The position numbers were made by a program, and so were the translations under genes. Below are positions 6,148-14,463 of a DNA stretch of 20,824 bases, one piece after another. The notes below the pieces were generated by a model. That model was given only the letters and a program-made list of their open reading frames with translations. It was not told the DNA's origin and searched no databases. The DNA lies in IMG/VR virus record IMGVR_UViG_3300044638_008118, positions 1 to 20,824 of that record; one strand, written 5' to 3'. The DNA comes from a virus. Numbering within the stretch: position 1 is the first letter of the stretch; each line of letters starts with the position of its first letter.

Positions 6148-7905
6148 TTAGGCTCCAAATAACCATCCATATTTTTGATAATCCGCTTTGGATGCCCCGT
6201 TGTTATTTAATCTTGGATCTCTACCCATTTGTGGTACCATTGGGTTGAAAAAGTCGGATGTATTTTTGTTTTCATTCATGACAGTTGCCCACGAATTCAA
6301 CATTGCTTTTGTATGGTTTACAACTTTGGTCAATGACTGAAAAGATTTTTCGGCAACATAAATTGCCATAGATAATCCCATTATACAGTCATCATGTTGT
6401 CCTTTTTGGTGATCAGGTCTTCCGTTGATATAAACGAAAGTATTCATTTCGTTGTAAGTTCTTCTTGAATAAATTTTAAATCCATGTCTTACCGCTTCTT
6501 CAAAAGCGGCAATTATTTGAACTCGTTTCGTGTTAAAATTTATACCAGGGATTTTGTCATTTATCTTAGGGTCCCATTTCCATTTATTACTAGCGTCAAC
6601 ACCATCAACATACAATCCACCCTGATACTGTAGCTCTTGTAGTTTGCGAGCTGTAGACACCCCCATACCCCCTGTAATGTCAATTACACAGAAGGCATTA
6701 TACATGGTTCCCCACTTATATGCGATTTCGGCTAAAACATCTGGTGGAACTTTACCGACATACTCCAATACCTGTTCTCTTTCATCAAAATCAATAATTT
6801 GTATTGATGAAAAATCCTCAGAGTCACCACGAGAAACGTCAACACCCATAACGTACTTATGACCGTTTTCAGGTTCCTTGAATATCCAAAGAGCGCTTCC
6901 CATCAATTTAGCTTGGGGATCTCTAACTTGATTTTTTGCAATATTTTGCATTAAATCAGAGTCAAATACGTTATCACCTGATCCCAAGAAATTACATTCC
7001 AATTCTTGGGCAACTTTTCGTCTATCGTACTTTAGTTTCTTCACCATCCCTTCGAACCATGAAGAACAAGGCTTATATCCTTTCTCTATGTAATCTTGGA
7101 CTATGTCGTGGTCTCTTTCATATGGGTTATCCACGTTTAACTCAATCACGGTGTCTTGAGAATAATCTTCTCGATTAAGTAAAAAATGAACTAAGTCCGA
7201 AGTTTTTACCATATAAAGATCCTTTGTATATCTTGGATCTCGATACCAAAACATTTCCGATATTTTGAAATCATTCATGCCACGTAGGGCTTGATCGTAA
7301 ATTTCATAATAAATCGGATCGTATCCGTTTGGAGTAGATACAACAATCACTTTACCACCTGTAGAAAGTGATGCCATACAAGCTGACCAGAAGTCACCGT
7401 CAGCCTCGATAAACGCCGCCTCGTCGAATATAAGTATGGTAGGGGTATATCCTCTAAGTGCATCTTTTGATGTGGCAACAGCTTTTACCTCACATCCATT
7501 ATTTAATTTAAAATGTCTTTGTGAATTTTTTTCAACTGAAAATCCTATTCCAACCCAAGCTGGCCATTGTTCAATGAACCCACGGATTTTATTTGCCATT
7601 TCAACTGATGTATCCAATTTGTTGGCAATGATTAGAATTTTCTCAGGTTTTTCTTTTCTTGCGAAGGCAAGTTTTTTTGAAGACCAAGCGGCGGTGACTG
7701 TAGATACACCAGCTTGTCTATATTTCAAGGCTATGTTTTCGTTGTATTTTTCGTAGTCCTCAAGCAGGGATACCTGATCGGGAAAAAGTTCTAAAGGGAC
7801 ATACTTTGAAACTGTGTTGTCGTACGTCTGTAAATAAGTGCGAAGTGCATAAGGGGTATTCCTCATGCACTTCGTGTATTCTATTATTAGTTGTTCTTTA
7901 TTCAC
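6148..7905 (-). CDS. 17: Terminase large subunit (T4 gp17-like ATPase/nuclease)
   Basis: A 585-aa packaging motor: an N-terminal ATPase translocates DNA into the prohead and a C-terminal RNase H-like nuclease cuts it. Visible are the Walker A variant RQAGVST (residues 63-69), Walker B ILIFDE (157-162), the coupling motif STPN (190-193), and the nuclease acidic residues Asp356 in GVDVSRGDSED, Asp409 in CVIDITGG and Asp505/506 in HDDC. Length is close to T4 gp17 (610 aa). The start is GTG at 7903-7905: an in-frame TGA lies four codons upstream and no ATG is available nearby, so GTG is forced. It begins 20 nt after the 425-aa gene with no TATTTATA between them, suggesting it is read from the upstream transcript. 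No small terminase gene was recognised in the window. Confidence 0.96.
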   Translation of the reverse strand: MNKEQLIIEYTKCMRNTPYALRTYLQTYDNTVSKYVPLELFPDQVSLLEDYEKYNENIALKYRQAGVSTVTAAWSSKKLAFARKEKPEKILIIANKLDTSVEMANKIRGFIEQWPAWVGIGFSVEKNSQRHFKLNNGCEVKAVATSKDALRGYTPTILIFDEAAFIEADGDFWSACMASLSTGGKVIVVSTPNGYDPIYYEIYDQALRGMNDFKISEMFWYRDPRYTKDLYMVKTSDLVHFLLNREDYSQDTVIELNVDNPYERDHDIVQDYIEKGYKPCSSWFEGMVKKLKYDRRKVAQELECNFLGSGDNVFDSDLMQNIAKNQVRDPQAKLMGSALWIFKEPENGHKYVMGVDVSRGDSEDFSSIQIIDFDEREQVLEYVGKVPPDVLAEIAYKWGTMYNAFCVIDITGGMGVSTARKLQELQYQGGLYVDGVDASNKWKWDPKINDKIPGINFNTKRVQIIAAFEEAVRHGFKIYSRRTYNEMNTFVYINGRPDHQKGQHDDCIMGLSMAIYVAEKSFQSLTKVVNHTKAMLNSWATVMNENKNTSDFFNPMVPQMGRDPRLNNNGASKADYQKYGWLFGA

Positions 7906-7925
7906 AAGATTTAATCATATTCTGA

Positions 7926-9203
7926 TTATGGTCTCGGGATACCCAAATCTCTGTAAAGCTGATCATAATCATCATCCTCATCATCGGATCCCTCTTCCCC
8001 TTTGAAATCATCATACTCTGTTTTTGATTTCTGAGCCATCTTCATAATTTCTTTGAATTTTGAAGTTGCTCTATTCACTTTCGATTGATCTTCAGAAATG
8101 GCGTCTCCAATTATATCCAAAAATTCTTTCGCAGGTGTTTTGTACAGAATAGTATAAAACCACGGAACTAATCCTTTGTTTTCATCATCAAACATTTCAT
8201 CTGGTAATGCAAACCTGATTTTTTCAACAATCTCAGGACCAATTCGAAGTTGCATTGGTTCATTTGACAATACATCTGTGAATGATCTAACTTGTTGGGA
8301 CATAACAGGGTCTTCAGGTAATCCATGTCTTGCGATTGATTCCTCAATACCTTTTATAATTTCATGACAAACGATTGGGAAGATTAAACCTTCTGCGACA
8401 ATCTTGGTATCAGGTGTATCTTCACCCTCATCTCCTTCATCTTCGTCTTCAGGGTCTTTATTGACAATCTTAACTTTTCCCGCAACCCCATTTCCAGTTT
8501 GTGACATCATTTCAATCATTTGTTCCATTGAAAAATACATGAAATCATTGATTGCCATAATACTCAAATAAGCGGGATATAGTTGTGGATCGATTGCATC
8601 TAACCTTTGTTTAATTTCAGGTTTTTGGAAAATATAATGACCTTTTTTAGCGGCTCCTTGAACAAGAGCGTTGATCATATTTCTTTTATGAATTTCCAAC
8701 TCCATCAATTCTTCGTCTGTCAAATCTTCAACGTCAAAAGAAGGAATTTCAGGTGAATCCTCATCTTCCTTTTTCTTCGGTTTGGTGGCTTGCATTCTGA
8801 AATCTGAAATATTGATAGGAGCCCTATTCAACAACGCCTCAATAGTAAACCAGTCAGAAGGAACCTGTGTTTCTTCTAAACACGCCTCTATAGCAAGTTG
8901 TTCCAATTCCTCTCGATGTCTACCTTCAATTCTTGTGATTGGGGGAACCTTGCTCATCATTTCTTGGATCATCATTCTTTGTACTTGCTCAGAACTGATG
9001 TCTTGGATTCCTGTAACTTGTTTCAGTTTATCCGCGACTTTACCAAATCTTGAACTTACTAATCTTTCAACATCCGCAACTCCTTTTCTTAATGCAGGAT
9101 TTTTTGCGTACAAACTTTCAGGGCTACCCAATTTACGTTCCAATCTTGGGTCCATTCTTTCGGGTCTGTCCCCGTAATTTATCTGTTCTTTAATCTTTGC
9201 CAT
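7926..9203 (-). CDS. Unidentified 425-aa protein upstream of the terminase
   Basis: I do not recognise this protein. It begins MAKIKEQINYGDRPERMDPR, has a largely helical N-terminal half (residues about 50-115, ending IEACLEETQVPSDWFTIEAL), a Lys/Asp/Glu-rich linker near 140-165, a Met-rich helical region (MAINDFMYFSMEQMIEMM, near 220-240), an acidic insert (EDEDEGDEGED) and an acidic C-terminal tail. There is no signal peptide or obvious transmembrane segment. It starts 4 nt after the stop of the preceding gene and ends 20 nt before terminase, so it belongs to the same late operon. A structural, neck or packaging role is likely from context alone; a small-terminase role is not supported because the length and composition do not fit. 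Confidence 0.75.
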   Translation of the reverse strand: MAKIKEQINYGDRPERMDPRLERKLGSPESLYAKNPALRKGVADVERLVSSRFGKVADKLKQVTGIQDISSEQVQRMMIQEMMSKVPPITRIEGRHREELEQLAIEACLEETQVPSDWFTIEALLNRAPINISDFRMQATKPKKKEDEDSPEIPSFDVEDLTDEELMELEIHKRNMINALVQGAAKKGHYIFQKPEIKQRLDAIDPQLYPAYLSIMAINDFMYFSMEQMIEMMSQTGNGVAGKVKIVNKDPEDEDEGDEGEDTPDTKIVAEGLIFPIVCHEIIKGIEESIARHGLPEDPVMSQQVRSFTDVLSNEPMQLRIGPEIVEKIRFALPDEMFDDENKGLVPWFYTILYKTPAKEFLDIIGDAISEDQSKVNRATSKFKEIMKMAQKSKTEYDDFKGEEGSDDEDDDYDQLYRDLGIPRP

Positions 9204-9207
9204 TTTC

Positions 9208-10137
9208 TTATTTCAATAAATTTAAGATAACATCAATTACTTCTTTTTTTGCAACTTCAGGAGATATTCTTCCCGCTTTTGGATCTATTTGTTCACCAGG
9301 TCGTGGATTTTTTCCAGGGTGTGCCGGTCTTGTTCTTGGTTTGGTATCAGGTTTTGTAATTGGTTTAGTTGGTGCAGTAGTTGGTTCCGCGCCAGCTTTA
9401 GGATCTATTTGTTCTCCAGGCCTTGGATTTTTACCGGGGTGAGAAGGTCTAGTTCTTGGTTTGGTATCAGGTTTTGTTGTTGGTTTCACAGGAGCTGTCA
9501 AAGGTGAAGCTTCTGCAAGATATTTTAACAAGTCCCCTTTGGTGATTCTTGGAGGTAAGTTTTTTTCTACTATTTTCATAATTTGAGATTCAATAAACAA
9601 AGATACAGGATTTTTTCCTTCTCCCAACTGTTTTTTTACTTCTTTTACACATCTTTCCCATTTTCTAGATTTTTTTGGTCCAACTTGGGAATGACAAATA
9701 GCCCATGGGTTTGGTTTGTTTTTCTTTGCTTCAGACATTCCCATCATATTTCTGTTATCATCCGAATCATCATCCATTCCATCAGGTGCCATATCATTAG
9801 CATCATGAGGGGCTTCTTGACCTGTAAGATTTTGTAGTGCGTCTGCACCTAAAGCGTTTTTGTCTGTAACATCATCTGTTTCAGTTTCTTTCATTTCACC
9901 CTCTTCCGCAGTAACCATAACTTCTTTTGTGTTAGGGTCTTGTGAAACAACAACATTACCTATTTTACCACCTTTAGGTCCTACTTTATAAGTTTTTTTA
10001 GCGGGTATTTCAGTAACTTGTTCTGATATGAACAATTTTGTGTGAAGAGTTTCGACTTGTGATTCTGTTAACTTACTCACAGTTTTTGCGGACAATCCTT
10101 TTTCGATCAGCTCCAAAGCTTTTTTGTTAATTTTCAT
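9208..10137 (-). CDS. Unidentified late protein with duplicated Pro/Lys/Arg-rich 40-aa repeat
   Basis: About 309 aa if started at the ATG at 10135-10137 (MKINKKALELIEKG); the reading frame extends two codons further to a TTG, which I consider less likely. The N-terminal part resembles a short helical domain (LSAKTVSKLTESQVETLHTK), then a Gly-rich strand region (KVGPKGGKIGNVVV), an acidic Met/Asp stretch, and a compact Cys-containing motif NPWAICHSQVGPKKSRKWER followed by CVKEVKKQ. That motif recurs, as I recall, in other phage proteins of unknown role. The C-terminal part is two tandem 40-aa repeats containing TKPDTKPRTRP and HPGKNPRPGEQIDPKAG, then a short helix. The ATG overlaps the stop of the preceding gene by 11 nt, implying coupled translation. 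Function not recognised; a virion or DNA-binding role would fit the basic repeats but is speculative. Confidence 0.72.
   Translation of the reverse strand: MKINKKALELIEKGLSAKTVSKLTESQVETLHTKLFISEQVTEIPAKKTYKVGPKGGKIGNVVVSQDPNTKEVMVTAEEGEMKETETDDVTDKNALGADALQNLTGQEAPHDANDMAPDGMDDDSDDNRNMMGMSEAKKNKPNPWAICHSQVGPKKSRKWERCVKEVKKQLGEGKNPVSLFIESQIMKIVEKNLPPRITKGDLLKYLAEASPLTAPVKPTTKPDTKPRTRPSHPGKNPRPGEQIDPKAGAEPTTAPTKPITKPDTKPRTRPAHPGKNPRPGEQIDPKAGRISPEVAKKEVIDVILNLLK
9271..9510 (-). repeat. Two tandem 120-bp repeats (40 aa each) in the 309-aa gene
   Basis: Copies lie at 9391-9510 and 9271-9390, with exact 120-nt spacing (for example ggatctattt at 9281 and 9401). At protein level the Pro-rich blocks are nearly identical, but the DNA differs at many third positions. 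This suggests an older duplication kept under protein-level selection. Confidence 0.9.
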
Positions 10138-10522
10138 ATACAACTTTCTTTTCGAATTCTAATACCAAATCTCTTTCATAGAGTTTGTCTTTTATTTCTT
10201 GTTCGGAAATTCCAAATCTGAAAACCATTCTTTTTTGGTTATCTTCATTTTCAATTTCCCAGGCTAAAGCAATGACATCATCCATTACATCTTCCATAGA
10301 AAAAAAATCGGAGTCCTGAATCAATTCCAATTTTAAATTAGTATTTCTCAGAACTCCTACTTTTTTTATGTAATGTAAATCGGGAGGACTTGGATATCCG
10401 TTAGACGGTTTACTATCCCAATCATCTCCCCATACATTCAAATCATCAGAGAAAATGAATTCGTAAAGATTTTGTCCCTTATAATCAGACCCTAATCCAT
10501 TTACGTATATCAGTTTACTCAT
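10127..10522 (-). CDS. Unidentified 131-aa protein
   Basis: I do not recognise this protein. It starts MSKLIYVNGLGSDYKGQNLY and contains a Trp/Asp-rich turn (DLNVWGDDWDSKPSNGYPSP) followed by strand-like LHYIKKVGVLRNTNLKLELI and an acidic helix EDVMDDVIALAWEIEN. The pattern suggests a small alpha/beta protein, with no catalytic motif, signal peptide or membrane helix. Its start overlaps the stop of the 439-aa gene as ATGA (10519-10522), and its 3' end overlaps the next gene by 11 nt, so it is clearly part of a tightly coupled late operon. Those overlaps on both sides make it a secure gene despite the unknown product. Confidence 0.78.
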   Translation of the reverse strand: MSKLIYVNGLGSDYKGQNLYEFIFSDDLNVWGDDWDSKPSNGYPSPPDLHYIKKVGVLRNTNLKLELIQDSDFFSMEDVMDDVIALAWEIENEDNQKRMVFRFGISEQEIKDKLYERDLVLEFEKKVVYEN

Positions 10523-11838
10523 AGAATAACTCCTTCAGGGGAAATTCTAACTTCTCCACCTTTATTTTCAAATACTAAGTTTTTCTTATTTGTTTTTCCA
10601 ATAACTTTAGCTGTTGCATTTTTTTTCAAAAATTTTTCAGCCGCCAATTCTTGTTCAATAGTTTCAGTAAGTTTTACAATTTCTTTCATTTGTCTATCAA
10701 AATCCAAAACTGACTTAGTTCTTCTTGTCATTTGTTTTTCTTTGGTTTCCAAAATTTCTTTTTTTGTTACTTCGAAATATTTTGAAATAACTTTGTCAAC
10801 TTTGGATTCTCCAAAAATACTATCGATGATTGCTCCATTACCGTAATCTTCTTCATCTTCATCAGTTTCACCCATCTTTGAAGAAATGTATGAAGCTACC
10901 ATCGGTGCTGCGATTCTGGCCACAGTTCCCCAACTTTCACCCATTTCCTCTTCTCCCATTTCACCTTCCACAGGTATATCCATATCAGCTTGAATATCTT
11001 CAACCTCACTGTCGTCAGTCAAATCTTCTCCACCCATATCATCTCCTCCAAGATCTTCAGATTCTTCGTCGAACTTAGACATGATATCTTCTTTATCTTC
11101 TTCAGATAGAGAACCTAAATTTAGGGAAGATAAAACCATGTTGATAACATACTTTATGTCTTCAGATGTCATTCCTTCTTCACCATCCAAAGTTCTGATT
11201 TTCTGAGTCAATTTACCTGTTAATTTTTGAATAGTCTTGAAAGTAACTTTTTCACTCTCAGAGCCAGGGCCTTCGACATCAACAGTTGCATCAACATCGA
11301 TTTCAGCTTCGGGTTCCATTCCTCCCATGTCCATACCCATATCTCCTCCTTCAGCGTCCATAGGCATTTCTTCAGTTGGTGATGGAGGTAGTTCAGGTGA
11401 TGGGACTGCAGGTGGTGCGGCTGGTACTTCAGCGGCAGGTGCTGGAGCTGGTGCGGGTTTTGGAGTTTTCAAAGTAAACTTTTTTTGTTCACCAAACAAA
11501 GAAACACCTTCTTCGTTTTCGTTTAACCTGTTTAATTCACCAGCAACTAAGTTCAATCTCTTGAACGCCTGAGAATATGAAGTATAGTATTTTCTATTCT
11601 TCATTGGCTCGATATATTCACTTTGAGATTCAGAAATAGTTTTCTTGATGATGTAACCTTGTCTTTCTTTAACAATTTCGTATTTGTTACCATCAGCCAA
11701 AGAAATTGAATATTCTGACCTAGCCGTTTCATTCATATTTGATGGTATTACTTCGTTGAAACGAGCAATTTCCATAATTCTTTTTATCTTTTCTTGTCCA
11801 GTTAATTTCTCACTGCCAAGTGGTTTCAAATCTCCCAT
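10519..11838 (-). CDS. Unidentified 439-aa protein with acidic and Pro/Ala-rich linkers
   Basis: I do not recognise this protein. It begins MGDLKPLGSEKLTGQEKIKR, with an N-terminal alpha/beta segment (SISLADGNKYEIVKERQGYI) resembling a small folded domain. It then has a Pro/Ala-rich linker (PKPAPAPAPAAEVPAAPPAV, near 128-150), a Met/Asp/Glu-rich acidic region, a helical domain (TIQKLTGKLTQKIRTLDGEE and following), another acidic stretch, and a basic helical C-terminal domain from about residue 340. The alternation of folded parts with acidic low-complexity linkers is like the scaffold-like protein in the same cluster and could indicate an internal head or assembly protein. It is 26 nt downstream of the Thr/Pro-repeat gene and ATGA-coupled to the next gene. 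Function remains unknown. Confidence 0.75.
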   Translation of the reverse strand: MGDLKPLGSEKLTGQEKIKRIMEIARFNEVIPSNMNETARSEYSISLADGNKYEIVKERQGYIIKKTISESQSEYIEPMKNRKYYTSYSQAFKRLNLVAGELNRLNENEEGVSLFGEQKKFTLKTPKPAPAPAPAAEVPAAPPAVPSPELPPSPTEEMPMDAEGGDMGMDMGGMEPEAEIDVDATVDVEGPGSESEKVTFKTIQKLTGKLTQKIRTLDGEEGMTSEDIKYVINMVLSSLNLGSLSEEDKEDIMSKFDEESEDLGGDDMGGEDLTDDSEVEDIQADMDIPVEGEMGEEEMGESWGTVARIAAPMVASYISSKMGETDEDEEDYGNGAIIDSIFGESKVDKVISKYFEVTKKEILETKEKQMTRRTKSVLDFDRQMKEIVKLTETIEQELAAEKFLKKNATAKVIGKTNKKNLVFENKGGEVRISPEGVIL

Positions 11839-11864
11839 ATTATAATTTATTTTTTTCTATTTTT

Positions 11865-13112
11865 TTAATTATTCAACCCTTGGAATCCACCCAAAGATAT
11901 TGCGTTTAATTGAATGATTGTAACATTCCCCTCTTCACTTGTCATTACCTGATAAGGAACTGTAGATCCTGATGGTGCAGTTCCACCACTAAATGAACCT
12001 AACATATCCAAAGTATATTCATATTGGGCATTCACATAAATAGTGTAACCTGAGGTCACACTCGGAGTCGGTGTTGATGTTGGAGTTGATGCTGGAGTAC
12101 CAGTCGGAGTTGGAGTCACGGCCGCAGTTCCTGTAGGGGATGCTGTTATACTTGGTGTTGGTGTGTTAGTTGCTGTGTTAGTTGGTGTTGATGTTTGTGT
12201 CGTAGTAACACTTGGTGTTGGAGTTCGGGTTGCAGTCGCAGTATTAGTTGGTGTTTGAGTTTGTGTTGCCGTATTAGTTGGTGTCTGTGTTGTAGTCGGA
12301 GTTGGTGTGACAGCAGCAGTTCCAGTCTGTGTTGGCGTAGGTGTTTGTGTTGAAGTTGTAGTTGGTGTTGGAGTGTTTGATGCTGTAGGGGTTGGAGTAA
12401 TATCTCCAATACATTCTAAACAAGTGTTCCAAGGCCCATTGAAAATTGTTACTGTCAGTGCTAAAGGAGTTACAATTCCATCTGCAACAGTAAAACATTC
12501 GTGACTACCGTCTTCAAATGATAAATCATAAATTTTATTATTCACCAAACTACCTATAATTTTAGCGTAAATTGTTTCACCTCCCTCACATGGAGTTATA
12601 ATGTAATACGAAAATGGTAATGGCGATTTTGTTGGAGTGGAGGTGTTAGTTGGAGTCACACTTGGAGTGGCAGTTTGTGTTGCGGTATTTGTTGGAGTCG
12701 GTGTGTTAGTTGCAGTTTTTGTAGGGGTAGCAGTATTTGTCGGTGTTACTGTTGGAGTTGAGGTATTTGTTGGGGTCTGAGTATTTGTTGGAGTTAAGGT
12801 ATTAGTTGGAGTCGCGGTATTAGTTGGAGTTTGTGTATTAGTTGGAGTTTGTGTTGGAGTTGCGGTATTTGAAGCGGTTGGAGTTGGTGTAATATCTCCC
12901 AAACAATCAATGCAATTATTCCAAGGTCCATTAAAAATTGTTGCAGTCAGTGCCAAAGGAGTATCAACACCTGGCTCAATTGAGTAACATCCATTACCCC
13001 CACCGTCAATGATTAAATCATAGGTTTTACCCTGAATAAGGTTTTCCTCTGACTTAATATATAATTGTGTTGAGGAATTACAAGATGATGCAATATAAAA
13101 ACTGAAAGCCAT
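11865..13112 (-). CDS. Thr/Pro-repeat protein with a duplicated Cys-containing domain
   Basis: A 415-aa protein with the layout A1 - linker - A2 - linker - B. A1 (residues about 1-75) and A2 (about 163-237) are clear copies: each has a strand FSFYI/FSYYI, one early Cys, a KTYDL/KIYDL strand, a single Cys before S/T, then TPLALT and IFNGPWN followed by CxxCxGDITPTPT. The two linkers are long TPT/TNT/TQT repeats. B (about 350-415) is a small strand-rich domain starting GYTIYVNAQYEYTLDMLG. There is no signal peptide. Late position and modular build with extended mucin-like linkers suggest a virion surface, fibre or head-decoration protein that binds host or polysaccharide; this is inference. The paired Cys in A1 and A2 could form a disulfide or bind metal. 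TATTTATA stands 13 nt before the ATG. Confidence 0.8.
   Translation of the reverse strand: MAFSFYIASSCNSSTQLYIKSEENLIQGKTYDLIIDGGGNGCYSIEPGVDTPLALTATIFNGPWNNCIDCLGDITPTPTASNTATPTQTPTNTQTPTNTATPTNTLTPTNTQTPTNTSTPTVTPTNTATPTKTATNTPTPTNTATQTATPSVTPTNTSTPTKSPLPFSYYIITPCEGGETIYAKIIGSLVNNKIYDLSFEDGSHECFTVADGIVTPLALTVTIFNGPWNTCLECIGDITPTPTASNTPTPTTTSTQTPTPTQTGTAAVTPTPTTTQTPTNTATQTQTPTNTATATRTPTPSVTTTQTSTPTNTATNTPTPSITASPTGTAAVTPTPTGTPASTPTSTPTPSVTSGYTIYVNAQYEYTLDMLGSFSGGTAPSGSTVPYQVMTSEEGNVTIIQLNAISLGGFQGLNN
12052..12893 (-). repeat. Degenerate GTTGGAGT-type repeats encoding Thr/Pro linkers
   Basis: Two low-complexity blocks (about 12052-12402 and 12630-12893) made of imperfect 6- and 12-nt units such as gttggagt and gttggtgt on the plus strand, separated by the duplicated globular domain. 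They encode TPT, TNT and TQT runs and are likely hot spots for length variation. Confidence 0.85.
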
Positions 13113-13125
13113 TTAATTTTTTCTT

Positions 13126-13133
13126 TATAAATA
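13126..13133 (-). promoter_or_regulatory. TATTTATA motif before the Thr/Pro-repeat gene
   Basis: Minus-strand CGTATATTTATAAAGAAAA, 13 nt before the ATG at 13112, within the 44-bp gap between genes. Confidence 0.5.
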
Positions 13134-13156
13134 TACGAATATTCACATTTATTTAA

Positions 13157-13909
13157 TTATTGATAGGTCTCTTCTAATTTTCTCTCAATGGACAACTCTT
13201 TATCCAACGCTTTGTTAGAACTATCAAACAATTTTTGTATATGTCCTGATCTTCTCAAAAATTTAAAAACCAAATTTTCGTAGGATAATTCACCCTCTTT
13301 TTCTAACCCCGATTTCCTATAATCTTTTAGTTTGTCTTTGATTAAATCGATCGTTTTTTGATCATCTTGAGTATCTTTTGATTCAATTACCTTATCAATT
13401 TTTTCAGTCCAGTTTTTGATTTTTTTCTCTAAAACAACTTTATCAATTTCATTTTTGAATTTTTTGGGTTTGTCAATCCATTCATTATTCATGACTGAAT
13501 AGACACCTGACGCGAAATGTGGTTCTTCACTATCTTGAGAATAAAGTTCAACGTCATATCCAAAAATTTTGATATCGTGTTTGTCATTGAAAATTTGTTT
13601 TTTCAAATTGAATAACTCCTTGTATAAAGTAGCTTCATCTTCATACTGTTGGAAATCAATAATTACGTGTAAATCAAAATCGGAGAATTCGGACCAATTG
13701 AAATTAGCTAACGAACCAGTGAGAACTATGTCTTCAACAAAAACCTCGTCTCCTAAATAATCTATAAATTCTTGAGCAATTCTCATCAAACCTTTGTGAA
13801 CCTTTGGTATCATGGTTGCTTTTTGAGGGTCATCGGGTGACTCCCAAATTTTTGGGTTTAATGTTTCCCTAACAGAAAAACTGTCAAGTATTTGTTGGAA
13901 TTTGCTCAT
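13157..13909 (-). CDS. Nucleotidyltransferase-fold protein (Pol beta superfamily)
   Basis: A 250-aa protein with the signature of the nucleotidyltransferase superfamily. VLTGSLANFNWSEFSDFDLH holds the Gly65-Ser66 of the GS motif and Asp77/Asp79 of the DxD metal site, and the strand IFGYDVELYSQD near 115-126 can supply the third acidic residue. The DxD pair is intact, so catalysis is plausible. Substrate is unknown: members adenylylate tRNA, proteins, antibiotics or act in toxin-antitoxin pairs. The C-terminal half (about 145-250) is Lys/Asp/Glu-rich and helical, with two possible coiled-coil segments. It starts after TATTTATAAGG and is read toward the late head genes. No partner antitoxin-like gene is adjacent, so a host-modifying or RNA-modifying role is only a guess. 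Confidence 0.82.
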   Translation of the reverse strand: MSKFQQILDSFSVRETLNPKIWESPDDPQKATMIPKVHKGLMRIAQEFIDYLGDEVFVEDIVLTGSLANFNWSEFSDFDLHVIIDFQQYEDEATLYKELFNLKKQIFNDKHDIKIFGYDVELYSQDSEEPHFASGVYSVMNNEWIDKPKKFKNEIDKVVLEKKIKNWTEKIDKVIESKDTQDDQKTIDLIKDKLKDYRKSGLEKEGELSYENLVFKFLRRSGHIQKLFDSSNKALDKELSIERKLEETYQ

Positions 13910-13912
13910 CCT

Positions 13913-13920
13913 TATAAATA
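13913..13920 (-). promoter_or_regulatory. TATTTATA motif before the nucleotidyltransferase gene
   Basis: Minus-strand CTAATATTTATAAGGATG. The motif fills the gap between the KTSC stop codon (13921-13923) and the ATG, only 3 nt from the start codon. This is too close for a conventional -10 element with a leader. Confidence 0.5.
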
Positions 13921-14163
13921 TTAGATTTTTTTATACTTGAAAGCTTTAGATATTTCTGTAACAAAAAATTTCCCTTGTGATTCGGATAATCTAAACTTTG
14001 TATAAGTTTGATGAGGGACATCATCATATTCATACTTGAAACCGTTATTAAATTCTACTACAAGTTTTTTGGTTTCAGTATCGTATACCGTTTTTTTTAT
14101 GTTGGACGATTTGATTTCATTCAAAATCTTTGTCCCCTGTATCTCTTCTTTCAGTATCGCCAT
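13921..14163 (-). CDS. KTSC-domain protein
   Basis: An 80-aa protein carrying a KTSC domain (named for its lysine tRNA synthetase C-terminal occurrence; function not established). The pattern is complete: SSNIKKTVYDTETKKLVVEF, then NNGFKYEYDDVPHQTYTKF, a short SES turn and GKFFVTEISKAFKY. In the family the features 'S..I....Y......L.V.F..G..Y.Y..VP...Y......S.G..F...I...Y' are typical, and each can be seen here. The gene starts inside the 3' end of the 111-aa gene, with a 47-nt overlap in another frame. The ATG at 14161-14163 is the only Met before the domain, so a shorter product would need a non-ATG start. Confidence 0.85.
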   Translation of the reverse strand: MAILKEEIQGTKILNEIKSSNIKKTVYDTETKKLVVEFNNGFKYEYDDVPHQTYTKFRLSESQGKFFVTEISKAFKYKKI

Positions 14164-14452
14164 CTCTGAGTGGTGTTAATTCGTTTATTTTTAATAATTT
14201 TGGCATGATAAAATCCGAGACTTCATCTTTTGTAACTTTGAATCCGTAATGTTGAAGGAATCTAACAACTTCATTAAATTCATTATTGAACTTTTCTTGC
14301 AGACTCATCATCTTGAAAGTGTATGTTGGTGGATTGTCCAACTCATCTTCACTGAACCCCATTTCCTGTAAATGTTGTCTTAAGGTCAAATAAATGTCCA
14401 AGAGATCTCTTAAAAGAGAAGAATATGTTAGATATTTTTCGAAAGGTTTCAT
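14117..14452 (-). CDS. Unidentified 111-aa protein
   Basis: I do not recognise this protein. It starts MKPFEKYLTYSSLLRDLLDI and looks helical throughout, with a Leu-rich first half, the segment HLQEMGFSEDELDNPPTYTF, and a C-terminal half containing EVVRFLQHYGFKVTKDEVSD. The tail is strongly charged. No membrane segment, signal peptide or catalytic motif is evident. It heads the long minus-strand late operon: the motif TATTTATA is 3 nt before the ATG and the terminator of the UVR gene lies just upstream. Its 3' end overlaps the KTSC-domain gene by 47 nt, so the two are presumably expressed together. Confidence 0.75.
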   Translation of the reverse strand: MKPFEKYLTYSSLLRDLLDIYLTLRQHLQEMGFSEDELDNPPTYTFKMMSLQEKFNNEFNEVVRFLQHYGFKVTKDEVSDFIMPKLLKINELTPLRDGDTERRDTGDKDFE

Positions 14453-14455
14453 AAT

Positions 14456-14463
14456 TATAAATA
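14456..14463 (-). promoter_or_regulatory. TATTTATA motif before the 111-aa gene
   Basis: Minus-strand ACATAATATTTATAATTATG, 3 nt before the ATG and 28 nt after the terminator hairpin at 14491-14519. It could mark the start of the late transcription unit. Confidence 0.5.

Noticed and set aside
12146-12504. Gln/His/Leu-rich and other open frames within the Thr/Pro-repeat gene.
   Set aside because: They are frame-shifted readings of the repeat region and have no independent start signal or recognisable fold.
12052-12893. Regular short repeats that could suggest a CRISPR array.
   Set aside because: Units are 6-12 nt, degenerate and in frame, encoding Thr/Pro linkers; there is no repeat-spacer structure.
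13157-13909. Nucleotidyltransferase as half of a toxin-antitoxin pair.
   Set aside because: No adjacent HEPN-like or antitoxin-like partner is visible; neighbours are a KTSC protein and a structural-type protein.
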